Source: CAYVSF01 sp046482855 (GTDB lineage: Bacteria; Bacteroidota; Bacteroidia; Bacteroidales; UBA12077). From it: DNA of 12,466 nucleotides. Below, one piece after another: positions 5,163 to 12,466 of this stretch. The DNA is taken from contig JAWOEH010000190.1 of assembly GCA_046482855.1 (NCBI GenBank), positions 1 to 12,466 on the forward strand. Direction: 5' to 3'. The translations under genes and the position numbers were made by a program. Position 1 is the first letter of the stretch. Each line of letters starts with the position of its first letter. The notes under the pieces were generated by a model. That model was given only the letters and a program-made list of their open reading frames with translations. It made no database searches and was not told the DNA's origin.

Positions 5163-7724
5163 TTAAAATTGCTGACCAATAACAAAGTGGAATTGTCCAC
5201 CACTAGGCTCGGCTGCACCTGGTACGGCATCAAAACCATAACCCCAATCGATGCCCAGCAAACCGAACATGGGCAGGAAGGCCCTTAGACCAATACCAGC
5301 AGAACGTCGAAGGACAAATGGGTTATAGGCTTCAATATCGTACCAGGCATTACCTGCCTCTACAAACGCCAAAGCATATATAGTTGCCTGAGGTTTAAGA
5401 GTTAACGGATAGCGCAGCTCCAAATTCACTTTCTGATATACATTTCCTCCAGCCGGTGGTGTGAGAGTTCCATTCTCGTAACCTCTTAAGGCAATGGTCT
5501 CGATACCGTATAGACTATAGCCGGACATCCCGTCGCCTCCTACGTCAAAACTACCAAAAGGGGAGGGTCCCAAGTCATTATTATAGTGCCCCAGGTAACC
5601 AAACTCAGTATTGGTTGCCAATACGAGATCGTCGATAAGTTTAAGATACCATTGGCCTTTGAATTTCCACTTGTGAAATTCAATCCAATTGTACTTATCC
5701 TGGTTAACCATGTCCTTTTTAATATCGGCAAGCGTTTGCGTAGGCTCGTCCCCCTGTGCTTCGTACTGTTCTTCAGCACGATTAACATCAGATTCAGATA
5801 ACTCCCACCACTTGCTCTCCTTGAATAAGGAGTAGGGAGGAGTTAATTGTAATGTAAGATTAAAGGAGGACCCGCGTCGCGGATAAATGGGCTGGTCTAC
5901 CGAGTTTCGTCCAAAGTTTGTGGTAAAGCTGAAATTATTAGAGGCTCCATTATCGATGAAGAAATAGCGATCCCAGTTTTCCAGATTGTACTTCTGAAAA
6001 CTCAGAGTATGCGACATTGTGAAATAATCATCGGGCCATTTCAATCTACGGCCAAGAGAAACAGATGCTCCTGTAATCTTAAAGGATTTGTCGGTATCAA
6101 CCTGGTAGAAAATATTGGCGTTATTCTGAATGGAGTGAAACAACGAGACAGTTAATGAATTCGGTCGTTTACCTCCTAACCAAGGTTCGGTAAATGACAA
6201 ACTATACGATTTATAATACCTGCCATTGGTTTGTGCCCGCAGGCTAAGTGTTTGCCCGTCGCCGCTTGGCACTGGTTTCCAGGCATCCTTTTCAAAAATG
6301 CGACGCGCACTAAAGTTAGAAAAACGCAACCCAATGGTTCCCACTAACATATTAGCTCCCCAACCACCGGAGATTTCAAGCTGATCATTCGCTTTCTCTA
6401 CTAAGGTATATTTCAAATCAACAGTACCTTCACTTTGATTGATATTAATAGGTTCAATACCAAAAGATTCCGGGTCGAAGAACCCCAGTTGCGAGAGTTC
6501 TCTTTGTGAGCGCATGATGTCAGACTTACTAAATAAATCACCCGGACGGGTACGAAGCTCACGGCGAATAACATGCTCGTTGGTTTTATCATTTCCGTGG
6601 ATGATTACTTCATTAATCCGTACACGATCGCCCTCATACATCCTCAACTGCATATCTACCGAGTCTTTATCGATATTTTTTATCACCGGATTCACATTGA
6701 AAAACAGATAACCATTATCCAGATACAAATTGCCAACGGCATCTTCGGCCATAGTCAAACGCTCCTGAAGCAGGTCGATATTATAAGGATCTCCTTCGTC
6801 GATCTTTAAGGCTCGGGTAAGATCCCTACTTGTATATTGTGTATTTCCAATCCATTCAAAATCACGGAAGAAGTACTGTTCCCCTTCTTCAACTTCAATT
6901 TCAATAGCAAGCCTATCATTGCTCACATGGTAAACCGTATCCCTTACAATTTGGGCATCGCGGTATCCCTGTTCACGGTACTCTGCTAAAACAAGCTCTT
7001 TATCCTCCTCATAAGTCTTACGCATAAACTTTGAGGGTTTAAAGAAGTTTAGGTTTTTCACGTTTGTCTCTTTCATGGCTCTGCGTAATTTCCCATCAGA
7101 GAAAACGGTATTTCCAATAAAATCAATGGACTTTATCTTTACTTTATCACCTTTATCTACGTCGACCTGCAAAAAGACATTGTTCATCTTGGCCACGGTA
7201 TCGTCTACCATTGTAAGGTTTACTTCCGCGTTTAAAAACTTTTTGTCTTTCAAATAATCTTTAATGATTTTCTCGGTATTGTCGAGCAGGTTTTCGGAAA
7301 CTTGCCGACCTTTCTTCATTTCCAGTTTCTCGAGAATGTCTTTTGTTTCGCTTTTCTTTAACCCTGTAATCAGAAATTCTGACAGCCTAGGCTGTTCCTT
7401 AAGAATGATAGTTATTACCACACCATCCACAGAAGTTTTTTCCATGGCAATATTAACATCTGAAAAGAGCCCTTGTGTCCATAGTCTCTCTACACTTTGT
7501 GTAATGGCCTCTCCGGGAATCATAATTTTCTGCCCTTTCCGTAATCCGGAAATGTTAATAAGAATATTCTCGTCTAAATATTCAATCCCCTTTACCTTAA
7601 TATCTTCAATTGTGTACTCCCGGGGAGCTTTGTAATCGATAACAGGAAGTTTTGAATAATCTTGACTAAAAGAGGTTACTACAATTCCTATAAGAAAAAA
7701 GAGTGCTATGCTAATTCGTTTCAT
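5163..7724 (-). CDS. bamA: Outer-membrane protein assembly factor BamA (Omp85)
   Basis: This 853-aa protein is the central subunit of the outer-membrane barrel assembly machine. A signal peptide of about 20 residues ends at SFS-Q. Five POTRA domains follow at roughly 37-112, 113-192, 196-281, 284-365 and 367-446, each with the expected strand-helix-helix-strand pattern (for example VKGIEYLDEN, FIGNTVFSD, IHGNDKTNEHVIRRELR). The barrel occupies about 449-853, with the Omp85 motifs FTEPWLGG at 511-518 and the lid-loop motif LRGYENG at 746-752, and ends in Phe. An acidic, Gln/Glu-rich stretch at about 638-680 is inserted between barrel strands and is probably an extracellular loop. The gene lies 9 bases after uppS and 12 bases before skp, in a single operon. 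There is no sign of damage. Confidence 0.96.
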   Translation of the reverse strand: MKRISIALFFLIGIVVTSFSQDYSKLPVIDYKAPREYTIEDIKVKGIEYLDENILINISGLRKGQKIMIPGEAITQSVERLWTQGLFSDVNIAMEKTSVDGVVITIILKEQPRLSEFLITGLKKSETKDILEKLEMKKGRQVSENLLDNTEKIIKDYLKDKKFLNAEVNLTMVDDTVAKMNNVFLQVDVDKGDKVKIKSIDFIGNTVFSDGKLRRAMKETNVKNLNFFKPSKFMRKTYEEDKELVLAEYREQGYRDAQIVRDTVYHVSNDRLAIEIEVEEGEQYFFRDFEWIGNTQYTSRDLTRALKIDEGDPYNIDLLQERLTMAEDAVGNLYLDNGYLFFNVNPVIKNIDKDSVDMQLRMYEGDRVRINEVIIHGNDKTNEHVIRRELRTRPGDLFSKSDIMRSQRELSQLGFFDPESFGIEPININQSEGTVDLKYTLVEKANDQLEISGGWGANMLVGTIGLRFSNFSARRIFEKDAWKPVPSGDGQTLSLRAQTNGRYYKSYSLSFTEPWLGGKRPNSLTVSLFHSIQNNANIFYQVDTDKSFKITGASVSLGRRLKWPDDYFTMSHTLSFQKYNLENWDRYFFIDNGASNNFSFTTNFGRNSVDQPIYPRRGSSFNLTLQLTPPYSLFKESKWWELSESDVNRAEEQYEAQGDEPTQTLADIKKDMVNQDKYNWIEFHKWKFKGQWYLKLIDDLVLATNTEFGYLGHYNNDLGPSPFGSFDVGGDGMSGYSLYGIETIALRGYENGTLTPPAGGNVYQKVNLELRYPLTLKPQATIYALAFVEAGNAWYDIEAYNPFVLRRSAGIGLRAFLPMFGLLGIDWGYGFDAVPGAAEPSGGQFHFVIGQQF

Positions 7725-7733
7725 GCTAAAAAA

Positions 7734-8483
7734 TTAGTTAGATTGAGGAAGCTGATCGCTTGTTTTTCCAAACCTTCGCTCGCGATTTTGATAATTAATG
7801 ATGGCTCTATATAAGTCGTCTTTACGAAAATCGGGCCATAAAACTTCGGTAAAATATAACTCGCTATAAGCCAATTGCCATAATAAAAAGTTACTAATTC
7901 GCTGCTCCCCTGATGTGCGAATCATTAAATCCGGATCAGGAATATGTGCAGTAGTTAAATGAGACGTAATTGTCTCGTGATTTATCTCATCGGGTTCCAG
8001 GGTTCCCTGTTTTATTTTATGGGCGATGGATCTCATGGCATTCATCATTTCCCAACGAGCCGAGTAATTCAGAGCCAAAACAAGACCCAGGCCGCTATTG
8101 CTTTTTGTTTTGTCAATTAATGTCGAAAGCTTTTTTTGCACTTTGGTGGGTAAACCTTGAATATCACCTATGGCATGCAACTGCACATTGTTTTTCATCA
8201 AAGTTGTCTCTTCCTGTTCAATTGCAGCAATAAGCAGGTGCATCAATGCATCAACTTCATGCTGAGGACGATTCCAGTTTTCGGTAGAAAAAGCATACAA
8301 AGTAAGGAATTTTACACCTAACTCACCTGCACCTTCCACCGCTTCACGTACAGCCTTCACACCATTCTTATGACCAAAAATCCGCTCATTCCCCTTTTTC
8401 TTTGCCCATCGTCCATTGCCATCCATAATAATGGCAATATGCCGAGGCAACTTCTCTTTAATAATCTGTGATTTCAACTCCAT
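7734..8483 (-). CDS. uppS: Undecaprenyl diphosphate synthase (isoprenyl transferase)
   Basis: This 249-aa cis-prenyltransferase condenses isopentenyl diphosphate onto farnesyl diphosphate to make the C55 carrier lipid for peptidoglycan and surface polysaccharides. The family motifs are complete: IAIIMDGNGRWAK with catalytic Asp21, FGHKNG at 37-42, YAFSTENWNRP at 63-73, and RTSGEQRISNFLLWQ at 189-203, followed by the metal-ligand Glu213 region YFTEVLWPDF. The usual NYGGR segment reads NYSARWEM, a mild variation compatible with activity. Start MELKSQIIKEKLPRHIAIIMDG gives a typical N-terminus. It is 9 bases upstream of bamA and 15 bases downstream of a barrel-protein gene, tying lipid-carrier synthesis to outer-membrane assembly in one transcript. 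Confidence 0.96.
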   Translation of the reverse strand: MELKSQIIKEKLPRHIAIIMDGNGRWAKKKGNERIFGHKNGVKAVREAVEGAGELGVKFLTLYAFSTENWNRPQHEVDALMHLLIAAIEQEETTLMKNNVQLHAIGDIQGLPTKVQKKLSTLIDKTKSNSGLGLVLALNYSARWEMMNAMRSIAHKIKQGTLEPDEINHETITSHLTTAHIPDPDLMIRTSGEQRISNFLLWQLAYSELYFTEVLWPDFRKDDLYRAIINYQNRERRFGKTSDQLPQSN

Positions 8484-8498
8484 TCTCCCAAACTGATA

Positions 8499-9170
8499 TT
8501 ATTCATAAGCAGGACACGCTATGTGCTCCTCTCCCAATTTATAGGTAAGAAAAACCCCGACAAAACTAAACCAATCGGTATTGTGTAGTGTCGGAACATG
8601 CTGTTCATCCTGTATATTTCTGACTCCGTCCAAATCATCGGTAAAGGTCTTTCTAAATCCCCACTCTGTTCCCAGAGTAAAGCGTTCAAAGATATTATAT
8701 TTCACGCCTAATCCAAAAGGAATTGATACCGGATTTGAGAGCGTTTCTCCATTAAGCAAATAATAACCTCCCATGCCGGCAAACACATAGGGCGCAAAGC
8801 GCTCCTTATTCCTTTTTACATAGCCAAAATTAGTATAAGGCATGAAATTGTACTCAAATATAATGTTAAAATCTATTAAATTGGTCGAAAAAGATGCTTC
8901 ACGCAACTGAGCCACTGGTGTAGCGAAATCAGCATCATCTGCCGAAAGCGCTAAGTAATTGCCAGACACACGCAAAGCAAAGTGTTTGGAAAGATTATAT
9001 TTAAAAAGGGCCCCAAAGGCAAAGGCGGGTCTATACAACTGTTGTGAAGGGTTAATGTCGCCATTGTAATAGGACACTCCGGCAATGGCACCAGCTTCCA
9101 GCCGAGCCTGAGCTTCTACCGACCCTGTATACATTATGCCTAAAAAAAGAGGCAACCATATGTATTTCAT
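8499..9170 (-). CDS. DUF6089-type outer-membrane beta-barrel protein
   Basis: This 223-aa exported protein has no known function. A signal peptide ends at VEA-Q (after Ala20). The mature part is an alternation of short amphipathic strands with aromatic girdle residues and turns, as in an 8-10-stranded outer-membrane barrel. Features include SYYNGDIN at 33-40, PYVFAGMGGYYLL at 127-139, FGLGVKYNIFERFTLGTEWG at 152-171 and FRKTFTDDLDGV at 172-183, the last typical of the DUF6089 family found beside uppS/bamA in Bacteroidota. It follows a second, related barrel gene after 5 bases and precedes uppS by 15. Its constant position in the BAM operon suggests an envelope role, but that is inference from context. 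The family assignment is from memory of its motifs and synteny. Confidence 0.75.
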   Translation of the reverse strand: MKYIWLPLFLGIMYTGSVEAQARLEAGAIAGVSYYNGDINPSQQLYRPAFAFGALFKYNLSKHFALRVSGNYLALSADDADFATPVAQLREASFSTNLIDFNIIFEYNFMPYTNFGYVKRNKERFAPYVFAGMGGYYLLNGETLSNPVSIPFGLGVKYNIFERFTLGTEWGFRKTFTDDLDGVRNIQDEQHVPTLHNTDWFSFVGVFLTYKLGEEHIACPAYE

Positions 9171-9175
9171 AAATG

Positions 9176-9958
9176 CTAAAATCGAATATTTCTCCTTCGC
9201 GGTTTAAATCTATTACTCTTCAATTTATAGGAAACGAAGAATTGGGAGAAATAGTACACATCGTTGGAAGAAGAATATTGCGAGGTAAAGCCGTCGATGT
9301 AATCAGAAGTAGTAATGCGTCCACCCAACTCAAACCCAACCCATGTCCGGGGGGAGAAAGGATAACGGATACCAAGGCCTACAGGAAAGGAGAGTGCAAT
9401 ACTACTACTATTATCAAACCGACCACTGCCTTCCAAATCATCAAGCGCCTTGGGACTAAAATAAGCCCCACCGATACCGGCAAAGGCATAAATATGCGGA
9501 CGAGCATTAAACTTACGCAACCCTTGACGCATATTCATAGCCGAATAACTGATAACCTGCTTCTCTTCGGTAATTGAAAACATCAACTGCCCACTCATTT
9601 CTAGTAAAATGGTTTTAAAGGCGTAATTCCGGTTCTCATTTACCGAACCTACATCGGAACTATGTAACATGCCAAAACCAAAATTTCCGCGAGCAGCAAA
9701 TCGTTCAGCAAAGCGATAGCGCATGCCCAAATTCACACTCGGGCGTGTCGATGCAATATCTAAATCGGCCGGATTAAAACTTGAAGAGGAATTAGCTCCT
9801 CCAATATCACCAAAATAATGACTGGTGCCCAAACCTCCATAAATCTCTTTATTGGACAACTTCCAAAGCTGCGCATCGGCTGTTAATCCCCAAAGAGCAC
9901 CCACAAGTGTAATTAATAAAGATTTGGCGATATATGAGCTCCTATTACCTGTTGACAT
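9176..9958 (-). CDS. Outer-membrane beta-barrel protein, paralogue of the adjacent DUF6089-type gene
   Basis: This 260-aa exported protein is the first gene of the envelope operon. The N-terminus has a short polar stretch, then a hydrophobic segment ending at ADA-Q (cleavage after Ala29). The mature part shares a pattern with the next gene: SHYFGDIGG at 46-54 matches SYYNGDIN there, IYAFAGIGGAYFSPK at 156-170 matches YVFAGMGGYYLL, FPVGLGIRYPFSPRTWVGFE at 191-210 matches its FGLGVKYNIFERF block, and TTSDYIDG at 216-223 matches TFTDDLDG. The last visible strand is FSQFFVSYKLK, followed by an Arg/Lys-rich tail (KPRRRNIRF) that is unusual for a barrel terminus. No function is known to me. A clear promoter lies about 30 bases upstream of the ATG. 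Confidence 0.72.
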   Translation of the reverse strand: MSTGNRSSYIAKSLLITLVGALWGLTADAQLWKLSNKEIYGGLGTSHYFGDIGGANSSSSFNPADLDIASTRPSVNLGMRYRFAERFAARGNFGFGMLHSSDVGSVNENRNYAFKTILLEMSGQLMFSITEEKQVISYSAMNMRQGLRKFNARPHIYAFAGIGGAYFSPKALDDLEGSGRFDNSSSIALSFPVGLGIRYPFSPRTWVGFELGGRITTSDYIDGFTSQYSSSNDVYYFSQFFVSYKLKSNRFKPRRRNIRF

Positions 9959-9985
9959 AACACTATCTTCTTATTAGGCCGAATA

Positions 9986-10016
9986 CAAATATATAAATAT
10001 TTCTGACTATAAACAA
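9986..10016 (-). promoter_or_regulatory. Bacteroidota-type promoter of the envelope operon
   Basis: On the minus strand TTG (10016-10014) is followed, 20 bases later, by TATATTTG (9993-9986), a full match to the phylum's -33/-7 pattern TTG-N(17-23)-TAnnTTTG. Transcription would start near 9979, about 20 bases before the ATG at 9958. It is the best promoter candidate in the window and would drive both barrel genes, uppS, bamA and the skp genes. It lies in the 94-bp gap after nadK, where no terminator is visible. Confidence 0.65.
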
Positions 10017-10052
10017 TACGGGAAAATACCGCTATAGGTTCAAATGCGCTTA

Positions 10053-10931
10053 TCAATTCCTCTTATCCATTCCCCACATAAGCTTACTCCTGAGAGTCTT
10101 ATAAAAAGCCCCTGCCTCCAACTGAATAAGCTGAACTGAAAAGGGTGCTCTTCTGACCGTCCAAACGATAGCCTCTTTAATCACACAGGAACGATGATCC
10201 AGAGAGGCTAAATAATTTCCTGAAGTCGACGAAACGGTCATTTGCACATCAACATCATCAGGTATAACCATAGGGCGCACGGTAAGATTATGAGGAGATA
10301 TGGGCGATAAGCAAAAACACCGGGCGCTGGGCATTACCAATGGCCCTCCGGCACTCAATGAATAAGCTGTAGAACCTGTGGGCGTTGACATAATGAGGCC
10401 ATCAGCCCAATACGTATTTAAGAACTGTCCGTTTACCTCAACTTTGACAGTTATCATAGCCGAATCCTTCTTCTGCACGGCAAACTCATTTAGTCCAAAA
10501 TTCAACCCATTAAAGAAAGTTTTCTTTCCACTCGAAGTTACCTGCACTAAACCACGCTCCTCAATCCTATATTGTTTTGTCAGGAGCATTTCTATGCTCG
10601 CTTCCATATCTTCCTGTGTAATATTAGCCAAAAAGCCTAATTTCCCAAAATTCAACCCTACAATAGGAATTCTGGCATCCTGCACAAAAGTCACTGCGTC
10701 CAAAATAGTTCCATCCCCTCCAATACTAAAAAGAAAATCGCATGAAGAGTCAACAAATTCTTCATGGGTGCTAAATGTGCCCACTACATTTGGAGGAACT
10801 AAAGGTAGCTGCTCCATGAAGGGTTTGAACACAACCACCTCGATGTGTTTACGTTCCAACACCTGATAAAGTCTTCTCAACCATTGTTGTAAATCAGACA
10901 CAGTGCGTCTACCAAAGAGTGCAATTCGCAT
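10053..10931 (-). CDS. nadK: NAD kinase
   Basis: This 292-aa cytoplasmic enzyme phosphorylates NAD to NADP with ATP. The signature GGDGT is at 71-75 within FLFSIGGDGTILDAV, followed by GLNFGKLGFLANI at 92-104 and the NE motif (Asn148, Glu149 in GLNEFAV). ADGLIMSTPTGSTAYSLSAG spans 176-195, and SPISPHNLTVRPMVIPDD (209-226) ends the core. All expected catalytic and substrate-binding motifs are present and length is normal. The start MRIALFGRR lies 3 bases after the stop of the CBS-ACT gene, so the two are co-transcribed. The pairing may mean that the CBS-ACT protein senses nucleotides relevant to NADP supply, which is inference. Confidence 0.95.
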   Translation of the reverse strand: MRIALFGRRTVSDLQQWLRRLYQVLERKHIEVVVFKPFMEQLPLVPPNVVGTFSTHEEFVDSSCDFLFSIGGDGTILDAVTFVQDARIPIVGLNFGKLGFLANITQEDMEASIEMLLTKQYRIEERGLVQVTSSGKKTFFNGLNFGLNEFAVQKKDSAMITVKVEVNGQFLNTYWADGLIMSTPTGSTAYSLSAGGPLVMPSARCFCLSPISPHNLTVRPMVIPDDVDVQMTVSSTSGNYLASLDHRSCVIKEAIVWTVRRAPFSVQLIQLEAGAFYKTLRSKLMWGMDKRN

Positions 10932-10934
10932 GGA

Positions 10935-11600
10935 TTAAGTATTTAAATAGCGCATCAACATTTCATAGCGATCTTCCAACAACTCATTATTCTCATCTAC
11001 ATCCATAAAGGAAGCTTTCACCTGATAGTTGTATCGATTAAAAGTTTGAAGGATGGAAGTCACCTCTGTTATATTCAACTTCAAAGTTACTTCCAATTGC
11101 GCGGAATCGCCGACGCCCCGGATATATAAACTCAGTATTTTGGCATTATTTCCTTCTACAATTTGAGCAATTTCACTCACCGAATAATCATTCTGATTCA
11201 CCTCTAACACAATAATTCCACCCGGTTTTTCAATAGCCGTCATTTGTGCAAAATAGTGAAGCAAATCACTCAGGCGAATCAATCCTTTGTAGCGATTTTG
11301 CCTGTCTGTCACAGCAATGGTTGTCAACTTAAGTCTGGAGGTCAACTCCATCACTTCATACACATGCTGATCATCATGAACAAAGGGTTGTTTCAAGCTC
11401 AGATCATGGTTTCCCAAAGGTGCCTCCGGATCATTCAAATCATAAATATCCGTATCGGAAATCACACCCAAAAATTGCTCATTATTCACTATGGGCAGAT
11501 GCGAAATTCGAAATACCTCCATCCAGTTTAACGCCTCAACCCCGGTATCGGAAGTACGTAAAGCCGGAATCTCATTTGATAATAAATCTTTTGCCAGCAT
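10935..11600 (-). CDS. CBS-domain pair plus ACT-like domain protein (AcuB-like architecture)
   Basis: This 221-aa soluble protein has two CBS motifs followed by a probable ACT domain. CBS1 covers about residues 8-55 (SHLPIVNNEQFLGVISDTDI) and CBS2 about 67-118 (TTIAVTDRQNRYKGLIRLSD). Residues about 127-198 start GGIIVLEVNQNDYSVSEIAQ and show the beta-alpha-beta-beta-alpha-beta order of an ACT domain, the arrangement known from AcuB-like proteins. CBS pairs usually bind adenine nucleotides and ACT domains small ligands such as amino acids, so a sensory role is likely, but the target is unknown. I chose the ATG at 11600 (MLAKDLLSNEIPALR), which begins right before CBS1. A TTG at 11663 in frame would add 21 residues and run almost to the divergent pdxJ. 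It precedes nadK by 3 bases. Confidence 0.8.
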   Translation of the reverse strand: MLAKDLLSNEIPALRTSDTGVEALNWMEVFRISHLPIVNNEQFLGVISDTDIYDLNDPEAPLGNHDLSLKQPFVHDDQHVYEVMELTSRLKLTTIAVTDRQNRYKGLIRLSDLLHYFAQMTAIEKPGGIIVLEVNQNDYSVSEIAQIVEGNNAKILSLYIRGVGDSAQLEVTLKLNITEVTSILQTFNRYNYQVKASFMDVDENNELLEDRYEMLMRYLNT

Positions 11601-11674
11601 GGATATGTTCAATGAATTTAGGTTATTTTTGCTGTCAACAAATCGTATTTCTTTTTGTTCCAAATACTATACTA
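11601..11674. promoter_or_regulatory. Divergent promoter region between the CBS-ACT gene and pdxJ
   Basis: This 74-bp AT-rich spacer must hold start signals for both directions. On the plus strand TATTTTTG at 11624-11631 matches the Bacteroidota -7 element and would give pdxJ a leader of about 37 bases, but no TTG lies at the usual -33 distance. On the minus strand I see no clear consensus element. Neither gene has a visible Shine-Dalgarno sequence. Confidence 0.35.
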
Positions 11675-12388
11675 ATGACCAGACTAAGTGTAAATATAAA
11701 CAAAATTGCGACATTGAGAAATGCTCGCGGAGGAAATATCCCCAACGTACTCCAAGTAGCCATCGATTGCGAAAAATTCGGTGCACAGGGAATCACGGTA
11801 CATCCACGCCCCGACGAACGACACATTCGTTATCAGGACGTGCATGACATAAAACCTGCCATCCATACCGAGTTCAACATTGAAGGGTACCCCTCCGAAC
11901 CCTTTATTCAATTGGTTGAGCAGATACGACCCACACAGGTAACACTGGTGCCCGACCCACCAGATGCGCTTACATCCAGTGCCGGATGGGATACAATAAA
12001 ACACAAAAAGCACCTGAAAAAAATTGTGGATCGCTTTCATGCATCCAATATACGTACCAGCATTTTTATTGAAACCGCCCCGGAATTATTTGGGCATGCC
12101 GCTGAAACAGGAACCGATCGCGTGGAACTCTACACCGAACCCTATGCCGACGGATATGCTCAAAACCGGGAACAAGCGATTGCTCCATTCATGAAAGCGG
12201 CCGAAAAAGCGCATGAAGCAGGCTTAACGCTGAATGCCGGTCACGATTTAAACCTGGACAATCTGGCTTATTTCACGCAGCATATTCCTCACCTGGCAGA
12301 AGTTTCGATTGGTCATGCCCTCATTGCCGATGCGCTATACTACGGATTAGAAAATACTATTCAGATGTATCTTCGCAAATTAAAATAA
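11675..12388 (+). CDS. pdxJ: Pyridoxine 5'-phosphate synthase
   Basis: This 237-aa cytoplasmic TIM-barrel enzyme condenses 3-amino-2-oxopropyl phosphate with 1-deoxyxylulose 5-phosphate to pyridoxine 5'-phosphate, the last ring-forming step of the DXP-dependent vitamin B6 pathway. Motifs in order are VNINKIATLRNARGG (6-20), VHPRPDERHI (42-51, with His43, Arg45 and His50), FNIEGY with Glu70, VPDPPDALTSSAGWD (92-106), and near the C-terminus NAGHDLN and SIGHALI. Length is typical. The start MTRLSVNIN is chosen by homology. The frame is open further upstream to 11420, but that stretch is antisense to the CBS-ACT gene and unlike PdxJ. A hydrolase gene begins 3 bases after the stop. Confidence 0.96.
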   Translation: MTRLSVNINKIATLRNARGGNIPNVLQVAIDCEKFGAQGITVHPRPDERHIRYQDVHDIKPAIHTEFNIEGYPSEPFIQLVEQIRPTQVTLVPDPPDALTSSAGWDTIKHKKHLKKIVDRFHASNIRTSIFIETAPELFGHAAETGTDRVELYTEPYADGYAQNREQAIAPFMKAAEKAHEAGLTLNAGHDLNLDNLAYFTQHIPHLAEVSIGHALIADALYYGLENTIQMYLRKLK

Positions 12389-12391
12389 GTT

Positions 12392-12466
12392 ATGGATCTC
12401 TTCTATCGCCAACTGGGTGAAGGACACCCTCTGATTATTATTCACGGCCTCTATGGTTCATCGGAC
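12392..12466 (+). CDS. Alpha/beta-fold hydrolase, 5' fragment cut by window edge
   Basis: Twenty-five codons are visible: MDLFYRQLGEGHPLIII followed by HGLYGSSD. A beta-strand ending in His-Gly (oxyanion-hole motif HGLYGSS) directly after a Gly-rich turn is the normal opening of an alpha/beta hydrolase of the YbfF/lipase-esterase type. The catalytic Ser, Asp and His lie beyond the window, so activity and substrate cannot be judged. The ATG is 3 bases after the pdxJ stop, which implies co-transcription; a role in B6 metabolism does not follow from that. Confidence 0.75.
   Translation, partial: MDLFYRQLGEGHPLIIIHGLYGSSD

Noticed and set aside
7264..7635. Plus-strand open frame of 123 codons opposite the BamA POTRA region
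   Set aside because: It is Ser/Phe-rich low-complexity sequence expected from the complement of bamA, with no independent support.
10021..10052. Possible terminator after nadK (CGG...CCG inverted repeat)
   Set aside because: The stem is only about 3 bp with no U-run. Transcription from nadK may well continue into the envelope operon.
10378..10866. Open frame of 162 codons on the plus strand, antisense to nadK
   Set aside because: It lies entirely opposite a well-conserved enzyme gene, has no family-like motif and no start signal, so it is a mirror of nadK codon use.
11601..11663. Longer CBS-ACT protein starting at TTG 11663
   Set aside because: It needs a rare start codon, adds 21 residues of no recognisable family, and would leave only 11 bases for two divergent promoters. 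The ATG at 11600 starts right at the first CBS domain.
1..12466. A novel defence, mobile or biosynthetic system hidden in the window
   Set aside because: Every gene-sized stretch belongs to recognisable core metabolism, envelope biogenesis or a known uncharacterised barrel family. No repeats, transposase, integrase, CRISPR array or toxin-antitoxin-like small genes were seen on either strand.

Overview
The window looks like a chromosomal housekeeping region of a member of the Bacteroidota, probably of the Bacteroidales/Marinilabiliales type. Three things point there. The gene order NAD kinase, outer-membrane barrel proteins of the DUF6089 type, uppS, bamA, two skp genes, murI is typical of that phylum. 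Most genes lack a Shine-Dalgarno sequence, and a promoter of the TTG/TAnnTTTG kind is visible. All five exported proteins have a predicted signal-peptidase site followed directly by Gln. The genus cannot be named from this sequence. No mobile element, CRISPR array, rRNA or tRNA gene is visible.

Layout. Positions 1-2449 (minus strand) hold korB (cut by the window edge) and korA, the two subunits of a 2-oxoacid (probably 2-oxoglutarate):ferredoxin oxidoreductase. A 261-bp divergent spacer follows, with a long hairpin in the korA leader and a perfect 18-bp palindrome just before the next gene. On the plus strand at 2711-3259 is a gamma-class carbonic anhydrase family protein. It converges on and overlaps murI (glutamate racemase, 3231-4028, minus). 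From 9958 down to 4093 on the minus strand runs a tight envelope-biogenesis operon: two related outer-membrane barrel proteins, uppS, bamA and two Skp/OmpH chaperones. It has a recognisable promoter at about 10000 and a strong intrinsic-terminator-like hairpin at 4033-4074, immediately before murI. Upstream, nadK (10053-10931) and a CBS-ACT protein (10935-11600) form a second minus-strand pair. Divergent from them are pdxJ (pyridoxine 5'-phosphate synthase) and the first 25 codons of an alpha/beta hydrolase.

How the genes fit together. uppS makes the C55 lipid carrier for peptidoglycan and surface polysaccharides, murI makes D-glutamate for peptidoglycan, and BamA with two Skp-like chaperones inserts outer-membrane proteins. 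The two small barrel proteins are probably clients or partners in the same process. nadK, pdxJ and korAB belong to cofactor and central metabolism. I see no undescribed multi-gene system. The points that merit a second look are RNA hairpins whose G.U pairs fit only one strand, a coding-embedded terminator at a convergent overlap, a duplicated uncharacterised barrel family next to BAM, and a possible ligand-sensing CBS-ACT protein paired with NAD kinase.
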